A stretch of 64,000 nt of DNA from Zoogloeaceae bacterium G21618-S1 (GCA_027214125.1 JAPWHF010000010.1:62001-126000), one strand, 5' to 3'; positions 1 through 8,478 are shown, counted from the first letter of the stretch. A program made the numbers and translations. Notes: a model not told the origin generated them from the letters alone.

Positions 1-233
1 CCGCAGGCCGGGCACGGTCGAGCGAACGCCGGTTCATTCGTTGCGGCGACCGTGGCGGTGGCCAGCAGCGCTGGCACATCGGGGTGGTGTTCGCGCCAGC
101 GGCGGTAGTCGTCCAGCGCAATCAGCACGCCCTGGCAACCGGAGCATTGCAACGCGCTCAAGCCTTCGCTCAATGACGTTGATGCGAATCCGGTGCCCGT
201 GCCGCACGGGCAGGCGAGGTGGCGTTGTCGCAT
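1..233 (-). CDS. Zinc-ribbon (zf-TFIIB-like) protein, partial
   Basis: Only the N-terminal 77 codons lie in the window; the reading frame is still open at base 1. The translation begins MRQRHLACPCGTGTG and carries CPCG, a second pair CSGC (in LQCSGCQG) and a third CPAC at the edge. These spaced CxxC pairs are typical of small zinc ribbons of the zf-TFIIB type. The ATG lies 4 bases after the stop of the upstream small gene, so it is the last visible member of the leftward PspA/flotillin operon. The role is unknown. The zinc-binding call rests on the cysteine pairs only. Confidence 0.6.
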   Translation of the reverse strand, partial: MRQRHLACPCGTGTGFASTSLSEGLSALQCSGCQGVLIALDDYRRWREHHPDVPALLATATVAATNEPAFARPCPAC

Positions 234-237
234 CGGC

Positions 238-483
238 CTAGATTCCGGTTTGGGCACGTACGGACTCGATCCGGGCAAGCATCTCCGGCGTCAGCTCGGC
301 GGTCGTCAGACGACGCAGAATGCTGCGCAGGACGCGCTTCTCGTTGTCGTCGACGAGGCCATCGCGCAGAACGACATCGACGAGTTTCTGCAGTTCTCGG
401 ACATCGAGCTTGCCGTCGTTGGAAAAGCATTCGATCGAGCGGAAAGCGAGCTCAAGATAGTCTCGATTCTCTTGTATGTTCAT
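238..483 (-). CDS. Small TerB/EF-hand-like protein of the PspA-flotillin operon
   Basis: An 81-residue acidic, helical protein. The stretch FSNDGKLDVRELQKL followed by DGLVDDNEKRVL resembles the acidic helix-loop-helix repeats of TerB-like (tellurite resistance) or EF-hand-like proteins, but the similarity is weak and I cannot assign a family with certainty. There is no signal peptide or membrane segment, so it should be cytoplasmic. It starts 5 bases after the flotillin stop and is followed after 4 bases by the zinc-ribbon gene, so it is surely co-transcribed. TerB-type proteins are known partners in PspA/flotillin-containing stress neighbourhoods, which supports the reading but does not prove it. 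Confidence 0.65.
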   Translation of the reverse strand: MNIQENRDYLELAFRSIECFSNDGKLDVRELQKLVDVVLRDGLVDDNEKRVLRSILRRLTTAELTPEMLARIESVRAQTGI

Positions 484-488
484 GCGCC

Positions 489-2594
489 TCAGGTCTTGCG
501 GAAAGTGTCCAGAAGCGATTTGAGCGCATCCTTCTGCTGCTCGTCGCCATCGCGCAGTACCCGCGTCAGCAGCGCGGCGACGCTGAGATTCTGCAGCTCG
601 CCCGAGGCGCCGCCGAGTGCGCCGACCACATCGCGCACATCGCCGATCATGTCGCGCTCACCGCTCAGATGGTCCTTGAGTGCGACCTGCAGGGTATTGC
701 TCTTGGCGATCGCGCCGTCCAGCCCCTTGCCGATCGACAGCGCATTGACGAAGCGGTCGAAGTAGTCGCCCTGGCCACCGACGATGTCGATCTTGGCGTT
801 GGCCAGCGCGGTGCCGAGGACTTCCGCCTGCTCGCGGGCGATGCCGGTTTGCGCATCGATGGCCTTGAGCGTTTCGATGTGGGCATTCTCCAGCTGCATA
901 CGGAATTCCTCGTGTGCGCGGGTGTCGGCGGTCATGGCGCTCATGGCATCGAACTTTTCGCGCAAACCCTTGGCTTCGGCTTCGAAGCGCGCTTCGATGA
1001 CCTTGGCGTCCGCCTGGCCTGTCAGCACCGTCGCCTCGGCATCGGCGGTGCGTACATGGACATCCGCCAGGCCGAGTTTCTCCCTGCCCTGTGCCTCGGC
1101 GTCCATGCGCGCGCGCAGTGCCTCGGCTTCCGCGAGGCCGTACTTTTCCACCGCTTCGGCTTCGGCAATCTTTACCTTCGCATCGGCCAGGCCCTGTTTC
1201 TCCTTGGCGTCGGCACTGACCATCATGACCCTGGCTTCGGCCAGACCCGGCGCGGCCGCCAGCGCTTCCATGCCTTCGGCCTCGCGTTTTTTCGCGTCGG
1301 CGTCTTTCTCCGCGACTTTCAGTTTGGCCTCGGCCAGGGTCAGCTCTTCGGCCGCCTTGTGGTGAGCGCGGCGCTCCTGTGCTTCGGCAGCCTTGACCTC
1401 CAGCACCAGCTTCTCTTCGGCCGACCCTTCGGCGATGATGATCGTCGACTTCTTGGTGCGGTCGGCCTCGGCCACCACGCGCAGTTCCTTGATGGCCTCT
1501 TCCTGCTCGGCGACCGTGCGTTCGACGACAATGCGCTCCCGGATCACGTCGGCGATGGCCTTCTTTTGCACCTCGACAGCCTTGTCCTTCTCGATGCGCT
1601 GCAGCGTGACTTCCTTTTCACGATCAACGATCTCGAGATCGCGGGCTCGGGTGACCTTTTCCTCTTCGATGGCGACCGCGCGCTTGCGGTTGTTCTCGGC
1701 AACCTCCTTTTCACGCAGAACGTTTTCCTGCTGAACGGTGATGGCCTGTTCGGCATCGAGGCGGGCGAGCTCGGCCTTGGCGCGTTCCTCGGCCTGGATG
1801 CGGGCGGTTTCGGCTTCCTCGCGTGCCCGAACCGAGGCAATCTCGCGCTGCTGACGCGCCTCGGCGTCGGTCTGCTGGCGCACCAGTTCGAGCAGGGTTT
1901 CCTGGGTTTCGACGTCCTTCTTCTTGATCTGCATTTCTTCATCGCGACGCAGATCGTTGGTGCGGACATGTTCGACCGCGGTCAGCTCGGTGATCTTCTT
2001 GATGCCCTGCGCATCCAGGATGTTGTTCGGATCGAGCTTGGAGAGCGGGGTTTGTTCGAGGTAGTCGATCGCGGCGTCTTCGAGCACATAGCCCGACAGG
2101 TCATCGCCGATCTGACGGATGATCTCGTCACGGAAACGGTCGCGAGCCTGGTACAGATCGACAAAGTCCATGGCCTTGCCGACGGTCTTGAGCGCCTCGG
2201 AGAACTTGGCGGAAAAGAGCTCTTCGAGTGTTTCATGGTTGGAGGCGCGGTCGCAGCCGATGCCCTGCGCAACCTTCAGAACGTCTTCGGCGGTCTTGTT
2301 AACTCGCACGAAAAACTTCACCTTGATGTCGGCGCGGATGTTGTCCTTGCAGATCAGGCCTTCATGTCCGGTGCGGTCGATCTCGATGGTCTTGAGAGCG
2401 ATATCCATCAACTCGGCCTTGTGGATGATCGGATAGACCATCCGGCCGGTGAATGTGACATCGGGTTCGGCGCGTAAGGTGTTGACGATCATTGCATAGC
2501 CCTGCTCGACCTTGCGGTAGAACTTGGCGAACAGTGCGAACAAGACCAGCACCAGCAGGGCGACAATGCCCACGGCGACATAGATCGGCTCCAT
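489..2594 (-). CDS. yqiK: Flotillin-like SPFH/band 7 membrane protein (YqiK type)
   Basis: A 701-residue protein with one N-terminal membrane segment (about residues 5-25). It continues with an SPFH/band 7 domain (about 25-200) and then a very long alanine/glutamate-rich coiled coil (about 215-580) full of EAEA/ARRE heptads. The C-terminal tail is more globular. This is the flotillin architecture; Escherichia coli YqiK is shorter, about 550 residues. Flotillins oligomerise on the inner membrane and organise membrane microdomains. It follows the YqiJ-like gene after 55 bases and belongs to the PspA operon, so a role in envelope integrity under stress is likely. The coiled coil is longer than usual. 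Confidence 0.9.
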   Translation of the reverse strand: MEPIYVAVGIVALLVLVLFALFAKFYRKVEQGYAMIVNTLRAEPDVTFTGRMVYPIIHKAELMDIALKTIEIDRTGHEGLICKDNIRADIKVKFFVRVNKTAEDVLKVAQGIGCDRASNHETLEELFSAKFSEALKTVGKAMDFVDLYQARDRFRDEIIRQIGDDLSGYVLEDAAIDYLEQTPLSKLDPNNILDAQGIKKITELTAVEHVRTNDLRRDEEMQIKKKDVETQETLLELVRQQTDAEARQQREIASVRAREEAETARIQAEERAKAELARLDAEQAITVQQENVLREKEVAENNRKRAVAIEEEKVTRARDLEIVDREKEVTLQRIEKDKAVEVQKKAIADVIRERIVVERTVAEQEEAIKELRVVAEADRTKKSTIIIAEGSAEEKLVLEVKAAEAQERRAHHKAAEELTLAEAKLKVAEKDADAKKREAEGMEALAAAPGLAEARVMMVSADAKEKQGLADAKVKIAEAEAVEKYGLAEAEALRARMDAEAQGREKLGLADVHVRTADAEATVLTGQADAKVIEARFEAEAKGLREKFDAMSAMTADTRAHEEFRMQLENAHIETLKAIDAQTGIAREQAEVLGTALANAKIDIVGGQGDYFDRFVNALSIGKGLDGAIAKSNTLQVALKDHLSGERDMIGDVRDVVGALGGASGELQNLSVAALLTRVLRDGDEQQKDALKSLLDTFRKT

Positions 2595-2649
2595 GAAATC
2601 CCCTTGTTGAACGTTTGATTGTGGTGAAAGTAGCTTGAGTCGGGCGCGC

Positions 2650-3267
2650 TCAGTGGCTCGCGTCTTCGACGATCTGATAGCGCTCGCCGGCCGGGTCGTA
2701 GTCGACGATGCGGGCAGTGGCGCCGCGGTGCAGCGTGTTCGGTTGCTCCGCCCAGACCTTGATGTTCAGGCTGGCGCCCCGGGTGTGGACCTCGGCCCGT
2801 CCGAAGTGCGCGTCAACGGTCTGGCTGAGTACCTTGCAGTGTTCTCCAACCAGCGCGGCGTTGGAGCGTGCCGAGTGCGTGACGAACAAGCCCCGCAGGG
2901 GGCGGAGCAACCATGCCGTGACGGGTAGTGACAGCGCAAAGCTCACGATGAGCGTGCCGATGCCCGCGAGTGCCCCCAGGGTTGCCGTTGGGAGCAATGG
3001 CAGAACCCACATACCGGCGAGGCAGCTGAGTGTCCAGGAGATCAGGATGATCAGACTGACGACGATCGAAAACGGCACCCCATTGAGGCCAAAGGCCACG
3101 AGGTAGCTGGCCACTACGCCGATGTCGTCGATGCCGCCATCCAGGCTGCCGGCGTCGAGATCGAACAGCCCGACCAGTGCCAGGAGCCAGTAGAAGATCA
3201 CCACGCACAGGAGCGCCGTGAAGATCGCGGTCGGGAAACGGGTTGCGGCATCCAGGAACTCGATCAT
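2650..3267 (-). CDS. yqiJ: YqiJ-like membrane protein with C-terminal OB-fold (NfeD-related)
   Basis: A 205-residue protein. Three hydrophobic segments (about residues 14-36, 60-80 and 85-115) are followed by a soluble C-terminal part (about 135-200) rich in short beta strands, ending in a segment like RIVDYDPAGERYQIV. This is the YqiJ layout: membrane anchor plus an OB-fold domain related to NfeD. NfeD/YqiJ proteins are obligate neighbours of SPFH proteins, and here the flotillin gene follows directly. The two probably form one membrane complex. It lies downstream of the ribbon-helix-helix gene with a 46-base gap. Confidence 0.85.
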   Translation of the reverse strand: MIEFLDAATRFPTAIFTALLCVVIFYWLLALVGLFDLDAGSLDGGIDDIGVVASYLVAFGLNGVPFSIVVSLIILISWTLSCLAGMWVLPLLPTATLGALAGIGTLIVSFALSLPVTAWLLRPLRGLFVTHSARSNAALVGEHCKVLSQTVDAHFGRAEVHTRGASLNIKVWAEQPNTLHRGATARIVDYDPAGERYQIVEDASH

Positions 3268-3313
3268 GGTGCGCGTGACACTCCTCGATTGAAATCAGGG
3301 CAAGACAATAGCA

Positions 3314-3643
3314 TCAAGATTTATGCATTTGTGCGAACGTTACCAACTCCGACGTGACGCGCTCCTTGATGCCCAACCGGTCGTCGGCGGACAGGTCGTA
3401 GCGCGCACCCAGCTCCTCGTAGTCCGATGGTGATAGCGACACGGTGAGGCGGGGGCGTTTGGGTCGGCTGGAAATCGGCAGGCCCAGCAGATTGCGGATC
3501 TCGTCCGACGTGGAACGATTGTGCTCGAAGGCGGAGCGACGCACCGCTTCCAGCACTTCCTGTTCCACGTCGAACGCGACCTGGACGGCGCGAATGGCCT
3601 GATCCGAACTTTGCCAGCGAGTCGGTTTGCGCGGCGCGTTCAT
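3314..3643 (-). CDS. Ribbon-helix-helix-like putative regulator in the PspA operon
   Basis: A 109-residue protein. Residues 18-55 (VQVAFDVEQEVLEAVRR, then STSDEIRNLLGL) have the strand-helix-helix pattern of a ribbon-helix-helix DNA-binding unit. A second strand-like motif, RLTVSLSPSDYEEL, follows at about 65-78, so it may hold two such units or a dimerisation extension. The start codon overlaps the stop of pspA (ATGA), so the two are translationally coupled. Ribbon-helix-helix proteins often repress their own operon from tandem palindromes, and such a site exists upstream of the operon. That link is inference. Confidence 0.7.
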   Translation of the reverse strand: MNAPRKPTRWQSSDQAIRAVQVAFDVEQEVLEAVRRSAFEHNRSTSDEIRNLLGLPISSRPKRPRLTVSLSPSDYEELGARYDLSADDRLGIKERVTSELVTFAQMHKS

Positions 3644-4368
3644 GCTGCGGGTTCATCTCCAGCCCGTGGCGTTGTCCCGCCTTCGGCGCGTGTGCGGATG
3701 CGTGCCATGATCTTGCGTTGGCGGTCGGCGTTATCGCCGATGCCGGCGGCGTTGAGCTTTTCTTCCAGCGCGCGGTGTCCGAACTCCTTGTCCAGACTGT
3801 CGGCCGCTGTCATGCGGTCGGCGAGATCCTCGTGGCGCTTCTTGATGCGCTCAAGCGACTCGCGCGCAGTGCTCAGGCGAGAGCCGGTGCTGGCGATATT
3901 GTCGGAAATCGAACTGGTCGCGCGATAGACGCTTTCGGTGGTGCGGGCGACTGAAATTTCGCGCTCGTGTTCGCGGATCTTGGCCTCGGCGTTCTTGATC
4001 AGCGCCTGCAGCTTGCCAACCTGAACGGCAAAGGCTGCGTGCGCGTTGGTTTGCTCGGTATGCTCCCGATCAAGTTCGGCGACCTTCCCGGCCACCTCCT
4101 CGGCCAGCGATTCTTGACCCTTGTTCAACGCCTCCACCGCCAGCGATTCGTAACGCAGGATCTCGGCCTGCAAGCGCTCCATTGCGCGTGCCGTCTGGAT
4201 TTCCTTGGCCATGACGCCGGCCAGCTCGTGCTTAGCCTGATCGATACTGCTCTTGGCGTCCAGAATCTCTTGTTCGTAGATGCGCGTTGCATTGGCGTCG
4301 ACGACACTTTCGCCGATTTCCCTGACCGAGCCACGCAGCAGACTTACCAGTTTTTTGATCACGGACAT
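3640..4368 (-). CDS. pspA: PspA/IM30 family protein (YjfJ type)
   Basis: A 242-residue, almost entirely helical coiled-coil protein without a signal peptide. It begins with the amphipathic helix typical of PspA/IM30 (MSVIKKLVSLLRGSVREI) and continues with long charged helices. Length fits PspA (about 222) and YjfJ (about 232). PspA proteins bind the inner leaflet of the inner membrane and form rods that seal or remodel damaged membrane, and some inhibit the activator PspF. No pspF, pspB or pspC gene lies nearby; the partners here are DUF2170/YjfI, a ribbon-helix-helix protein, YqiJ and flotillin. It starts 13 bases after the DUF2170 gene. Confidence 0.92.
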   Translation of the reverse strand: MSVIKKLVSLLRGSVREIGESVVDANATRIYEQEILDAKSSIDQAKHELAGVMAKEIQTARAMERLQAEILRYESLAVEALNKGQESLAEEVAGKVAELDREHTEQTNAHAAFAVQVGKLQALIKNAEAKIREHEREISVARTTESVYRATSSISDNIASTGSRLSTARESLERIKKRHEDLADRMTAADSLDKEFGHRALEEKLNAAGIGDNADRQRKIMARIRTRAEGGTTPRAGDEPAA

Positions 4369-4381
4369 GTTCTGTCTCCTG

Positions 4382-4798
4382 TCAATTCAAGAATTCTGAA
4401 AGGGCATCCAGCGCGTCGAGCGCGTTGTCGCTCAGTGCCGCGACATCGGCCGCGATGTCTTCGACGCGCGAGTCCCTCGATAGCGCGCCGAAGAGGACGA
4501 AGCGATCGCCGACTCTGCCAAAGGATGACAAGGGGACCGATGGATTCAGGTCCAGCAGGGTCTCCAGAAGTCGGGTGCGGCCCTCCGGGCGGATCTCGGC
4601 TTCGGTCCAAAGGAAGCACATGCAGAGAATCTGGGCGTCGGAGCAGGTGATGAAGATCGGTAGCTCATCCCGCTCCGCGATGCTGACCTGCACGACGGGC
4701 ACGTCGCCGGGAATGGGCTGGAGTTGAACGGCCAGGCCGCCAAGTGTGGAGGAAATGACGTGGTCGATCCCTCGGAGTTGCTGCTGCAGCGTTTTCAT
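4382..4798 (-). CDS. yjfI: DUF2170 (YjfI) family protein
   Basis: A 138-residue soluble protein with alternating strands and helices. It has the motif-like stretch FITCSDAQILCMCFLW in the middle and an acidic C-terminal tail. It matches the DUF2170/YjfI family, which sits next to pspA-like genes in many proteobacteria. The biochemical function is not known; the family is considered a PspA-associated stress partner. It is the first gene of the operon. The start is well supported: AAGGAG stands 5 bases before the ATG, and a promoter/operator lies about 45-85 bases upstream. Confidence 0.85.
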   Translation of the reverse strand: MKTLQQQLRGIDHVISSTLGGLAVQLQPIPGDVPVVQVSIAERDELPIFITCSDAQILCMCFLWTEAEIRPEGRTRLLETLLDLNPSVPLSSFGRVGDRFVLFGALSRDSRVEDIAADVAALSDNALDALDALSEFLN

Positions 4799-4840
4799 TG
4801 ACGCTCCTTGACCGGATATGAACGCGGGATAAGTACCGTG

Positions 4841-4882
4841 AGCCTAGGCGCAGCGACATAAGATGTCAAGACATTTTATGTC
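4841..4882 (-). promoter_or_regulatory. Sigma70 promoter with double palindromic operator for the PspA operon
   Basis: On the minus strand TTGACA (4869-4864) and TAGGCT (4846-4841) stand exactly 17 bases apart, a good sigma70 promoter for the DUF2170-pspA operon. The -35 box lies between two copies of the perfect 13-base palindrome GACATNNNATGTC, at 4855-4867 (centre AAG) and 4870-4882 (centre TTT), separated by AA. Together they make a near-perfect 28-base palindrome. A protein bound there would cover the -35 box, so repression is expected. Which protein binds is not visible; the ribbon-helix-helix gene product of the same operon is the best guess. Confidence 0.75.
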
Positions 4883-5029
4883 GTGATGTAAAACTCATAC
4901 CCAATGAAAGATGTGCATGCTTTCGCCGCCGCATAAACCCAAAAGGGGTCTGCCGCTGTAGGTAGAATGCGAGGTATTGTTCATCAAAGGCCCAATGTGG
5001 CGCCAAAGTACCTGGAGATCGTTGCTCCC

Positions 5030-6274
5030 ATGGAAAATCCGATTGGCGAGAGCAGGGACCCCCTCTGGCGCCAGGCCATTGCGGGTGCGCAGATTTTGTT
5101 CGTGGCCTTTGGTGCGCTGGTGCTGGTGCCCTTGCTCACCGGCCTCAACCCCAGCCTGGCGCTGCTCGGCGCGGGTGTCGGCACGCTGCTGTTTCAGGCG
5201 GTGACCGGACGGCAGGTGCCGATTTTCCTCGGCTCCAGTTTTGCTTTCATCGCGCCGATCATCTACGCCACGCAAACCTGGGGCGTGTCGGCCACCATGG
5301 GCGCGCTGGCGTGCGTGAGTGGGGTGTATTTCCTGTTTGCTGTGCTGGTGCGCAAGCATGGTGCCGAGATCGTGCATCGTTTCATGCCGCCAGTGGTGAT
5401 CGGTCCGATCATCATGATCATTGGCCTGTCGCTGGCGGCGGTGGCGGTGAACATGGCGATGGGCAAGAGCGGCGACGGCAAGATCGAGCTGGTGCCCTAC
5501 GCCACGGCGATGGTGGTGGCGGCAGCGTCGCTGCTGACTACCGTGGTGGTGTCGATTTTTGCACGTGGCTTTCTGCGCCTGGTGCCGATTCTGTCCGGCG
5601 TGCTGGTCGGTTATGTACTGGGCGTGATGCTCGGGCTGGTGGACTTGAGCAAGATCGCCGATGCGCCGTGGTTTGCGATGCCGGCCTTCGTGACGCCGAG
5701 CTTCGAGTGGGCGGCGGTGCTCTTTATGTTGCCGGTGGCGCTGGCGCCGGCGATCGAACATGTGGGCGATGTGGTAGCCATTGGCGGCATCACCGGCAAG
5801 GACTACACCGAGACGCCCGGCCTGCATCGCACCCTGGCCGGTGACGGCCTGGCGGTGTTGTTTGCCGGCCTGATCGGCGGCCCGCCAGTGACCACCTATT
5901 CGGAAGTGACCGGCGCGGTGACGCTGACCCGCAACTTCAACCCGGCGGTGATGACCTGGGCAGCGGTGCTGGCCATCGTCATGGCCTTCTTTGGCAAGTT
6001 CAACGCCATCTTGCAGTCGGTGCCGGTGCCGGTGATGGGCGGCATCATGATGCTGTTGTTCGGCTCGGTGGCCAGCATTGGCTTGAAGACGCTGATCGCC
6101 GCGCGAGTGAACATGGATGAGCCGCGCAATCTGGTGATCGTGTCGACCGTGTTGGTGTGCGGTATCGGTGGGTTGGCGGTGAACCTCGACGGCTTCAGCC
6201 TGCAGGGGGTGAGCCTGTGCGGTGTGGCCGCGATCGGCCTGCATTTGCTGCTGCCGGAGCGCCGTCGCGCTTGA
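5030..6274 (+). CDS. uraA: Uracil-xanthine permease family transporter (NCS2)
   Basis: About 414 residues, with 12-14 hydrophobic segments covering nearly the whole chain, as in UraA. Family signatures visible are the GSSFAFIAP segment near residue 70 and the LAPAIEHVGDVVAI stretch with the conserved Glu/His near residue 245. NCS2 proteins import uracil (or xanthine) with protons. I place the start at ATG 5030 (MENPIGES), which has GGAG upstream; an in-frame ATG at 4967 adds 21 unlikely residues and has no clear ribosome site. It is divergent from the PspA operon and monocistronic. It fits functionally with pyrE further right. Confidence 0.9.
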   Translation: MENPIGESRDPLWRQAIAGAQILFVAFGALVLVPLLTGLNPSLALLGAGVGTLLFQAVTGRQVPIFLGSSFAFIAPIIYATQTWGVSATMGALACVSGVYFLFAVLVRKHGAEIVHRFMPPVVIGPIIMIIGLSLAAVAVNMAMGKSGDGKIELVPYATAMVVAAASLLTTVVVSIFARGFLRLVPILSGVLVGYVLGVMLGLVDLSKIADAPWFAMPAFVTPSFEWAAVLFMLPVALAPAIEHVGDVVAIGGITGKDYTETPGLHRTLAGDGLAVLFAGLIGGPPVTTYSEVTGAVTLTRNFNPAVMTWAAVLAIVMAFFGKFNAILQSVPVPVMGGIMMLLFGSVASIGLKTLIAARVNMDEPRNLVIVSTVLVCGIGGLAVNLDGFSLQGVSLCGVAAIGLHLLLPERRRA

Positions 6275-6389
6275 ATGAACGAGATGGCAGGGATACTGTC
6301 ATCTGTATGCACTGTTGCGACATGGCGCTCGCGACCCTCGACCGCTCCGGTGGCGAGACAATAAAAACGCCCCGCTAGGAGAGCATTGA

Positions 6390-7049
6390 ATGACCGTTCG
6401 TTTTGTCGAAGCCTGCAAGCTGCCCAGTCGCTTCGGCGTTTTTACGCTGCATGGCTTCGAGGACACCGCCACCGGTATCGAGCATCTGGCCATCACCCAT
6501 GGCGACATTTCCGACGGCACGCCGGTGCTGGCGCGCATCCACTCCGAGTGCCTGACCGGCGACAGCCTGTTCAGCGAGCGCTGTGACTGTGGCTACCAAC
6601 TTGAAGCGGCGATGCGCCAGATTGTGGACGAGGGGCGGGGGGTGATTCTGTACCTGCGTCAGGAGGGCCGCGGCATTGGCCTGCTCAACAAGATCCGCGC
6701 CTACAAATTGCAGGACGAAGGCGCCGATACGGTCGAGGCCAACGAGCAACTCGGTTTTCCGGCCGACATGCGCGACTTCGGCATTTGCCAGCCGATGCTG
6801 GCCCATCTGGGGGTGAAGTCACTGCGTTTGATGACCAACAACCCGCGCAAGCTGGAGAGCATGCGTCAGCATGGCTTGATGGTGGTCGAGCGGGTGCCGC
6901 TGCAGGTCGGGCGCAATCCGCACAACACCGGCTACCTCGACACCAAGGAAAACAAGCTCGGACATCTGATGAAGCCCGCCGTAGCCTACCGCGCGCCCCA
7001 CCGCAAAGCGGATGGTGGGGCGTCGGCGCCCGAACGGGAAACCGCCTGA
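6390..7049 (+). CDS. ribA: GTP cyclohydrolase II
   Basis: Converts GTP to 2,5-diamino-6-ribosylamino-4(3H)-pyrimidinone 5'-phosphate, the first committed step of riboflavin synthesis, in the cytoplasm. Zinc-ligand cysteines are visible as C54, C65 and C67 (SERCDCG). They are followed by the QEGRGIGL motif near residue 90 and the TNNPRK motif near 148. Length (219) equals stand-alone RibA rather than the RibBA fusion. A ribosome site (AGGAGAG) precedes the ATG. The last 20 residues are a loose hydrophilic tail beyond the usual end. No FMN-riboswitch-like leader was seen in the 115-base gap upstream. Confidence 0.95.
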   Translation: MTVRFVEACKLPSRFGVFTLHGFEDTATGIEHLAITHGDISDGTPVLARIHSECLTGDSLFSERCDCGYQLEAAMRQIVDEGRGVILYLRQEGRGIGLLNKIRAYKLQDEGADTVEANEQLGFPADMRDFGICQPMLAHLGVKSLRLMTNNPRKLESMRQHGLMVVERVPLQVGRNPHNTGYLDTKENKLGHLMKPAVAYRAPHRKADGGASAPERETA

Positions 7050-7061
7050 GAACTCAGGCGG
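7042..7061. terminator. Shared hairpin at convergent gene ends
   Basis: CCGCCTGAG and CTCAGGCGG form 9-base inverted arms separated by AA. The stop codon of ribA and the stop codon of the convergent nitronate monooxygenase gene both lie inside this palindrome, four bases apart. It can fold on either transcript. It lacks a clear T-run, so termination efficiency is uncertain. Confidence 0.55.
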
Positions 7062-8316
7062 TGATGGGCGCCAGGTCGGGCAAGGCGATCTTGTTGTCCT
7101 TGCTGAACTGGTAGTCCTTGAACACGTGTTCGGCAGTGAGTAGCTGATAGCTGCCGTCTTCGTTCTGGCGTGTGGTGTCTTTCAGACGATAGGTGTAGTG
7201 CCCGCAGGTCCAGCACTCGAAGTTGCGCATGTGGGTGCACAGACAGGTCTTGTCCATCACCTTCACCCGCTTGGCCCCGGGGTGCAATGCCACCTCGCGG
7301 TTATAGGCTTCGATGTACTGGCAGTTGCCCTTCGCGTCGAGCAGGTAGCCGTAGGCTTCGCAGTTCGGGCGGATGCCGTCGCCAATGGCCGGGCTGCTCT
7401 TGAGCATGCGCATCGGATAGCCGGTTGGCGAGATCTGGTTCACCTCGATGCCGTCTTCTTCGGCCGTCAGATAGTGCTGCTGCACGTCTTCGGGCAAGCC
7501 GCATTCATGGGTGACCGTAAAACGTGTGGCGACCTGAACGGCGGCTGCGCCGGCTTCGAGGAAGTTCACCGCGTCGGTGCCGGTAAAGATGCCGCCGGCC
7601 GGAATCACCGGCAGGTCGAGCTGTTCGGCTTTCAGCCAGGCCTGGATTTCGTTGGTGATGGTGGCCAGGTCGTACTCGGCCCAGTCCATGCCAAAGCCGA
7701 GGTGACCCCCGGCCAGCGGGCCTTCGACCACCACGTAATCGGGCAGACGACCGGTGCGGGCGCTTTTCTTGAGAAACAACTGCAGTGCGCGCAGCGAGGA
7801 GACGATGATGCCCAGGTGCACGTCGCGGAAGCGCGGGTGATCTTCGATCAGCGCGAAAGAGCCCAGGTGCAGACCGGCGGCCAGGGTGATGCCTTCGATG
7901 CCGGCGTCCATGGCGGCCCGCAGACGAACGCGCAAGGTTTCCTTGGGCGCGTTCATGGTCAGCTTTTCCATGCAGTTGATGAAGATCAGCCCCGGGCCGC
8001 GTTTGGCCTCCATGGTGGCGGTGACGTGGCGAGCGGTCGCCTCGGCCAGCATGTCCATGTTGAACTGCACGACGGACTTGTCGGAGTTCGCGACGTTGAA
8101 TTTGTACTGCTGGAGTTTGTCCTTGACGTACTTGGTCTTGAAGCGGCGGTCAGACACCGTTGGCACCATGGCATCGGAAATATGCCCGACACCGCCAAGA
8201 CGCGCGGCTTCAAGGGATAGTTCGGCGGCGGAAATATCCACCCCCATGCCACCTACCATAATGGGCACGAGCTCGTGCTTGCCCAGTCGCAGGCGGAAAT
8301 CATCTACGCATTTCAT
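7054..8316 (-). CDS. Nitronate monooxygenase / NPD-family flavoprotein with C-terminal Cys-rich region
   Basis: About 420 residues of TIM-barrel type. The N-terminal part has PIMVGGMGVDIS, then GHLGFG near residue 215. FMN-phosphate-binding segments follow (IPAGGIFTGTDAV near 245 and GAAAVQVATRF near 262). These identify the 2-nitropropane dioxygenase/nitronate monooxygenase family, which oxidises nitronates using FMN; some relatives are enoyl reductases. A C-terminal extension holds CLCTHMRNFECWTCGHYTYR, with four cysteines spaced like a metal site. I start at ATG 8316 (MKCVDDF); 14 more residues are possible in frame. Substrate unknown. Confidence 0.8.
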   Translation of the reverse strand: MKCVDDFRLRLGKHELVPIMVGGMGVDISAAELSLEAARLGGVGHISDAMVPTVSDRRFKTKYVKDKLQQYKFNVANSDKSVVQFNMDMLAEATARHVTATMEAKRGPGLIFINCMEKLTMNAPKETLRVRLRAAMDAGIEGITLAAGLHLGSFALIEDHPRFRDVHLGIIVSSLRALQLFLKKSARTGRLPDYVVVEGPLAGGHLGFGMDWAEYDLATITNEIQAWLKAEQLDLPVIPAGGIFTGTDAVNFLEAGAAAVQVATRFTVTHECGLPEDVQQHYLTAEEDGIEVNQISPTGYPMRMLKSSPAIGDGIRPNCEAYGYLLDAKGNCQYIEAYNREVALHPGAKRVKVMDKTCLCTHMRNFECWTCGHYTYRLKDTTRQNEDGSYQLLTAEHVFKDYQFSKDNKIALPDLAPITA

Positions 8317-8478
8317 TCGGTCAGTGCCCCCCATGGCTGAGCCGCCATTATCGCGCACTCGCCTGATTTACGCAGGTTTTTGCCGGATGAACCGACAATG
8401 TCCGAGCGAAAATGACACTGTCACTCGCTGTGGCGCCCGAATCACCGACCGTCGGACCGGCCGTTCGGCGGCCGTAGA

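Noticed and set aside
219-2477. Very long open frame on the plus strand opposite the flotillin gene
   Set aside because: It mirrors the high-GC, repeat-rich flotillin coiled-coil codons; its Leu/Phe/Gly-rich translation has no family features, and the minus-strand gene is convincing.
4895-6244. 449-codon minus-strand frame opposite the uracil permease
   Set aside because: His/Arg/Gln-rich translation typical of the antisense of a hydrophobic transporter gene.
6275-6389. Possible FMN riboswitch before ribA
   Set aside because: The gap is only 115 bases and lacks the conserved RFN-element sequences.
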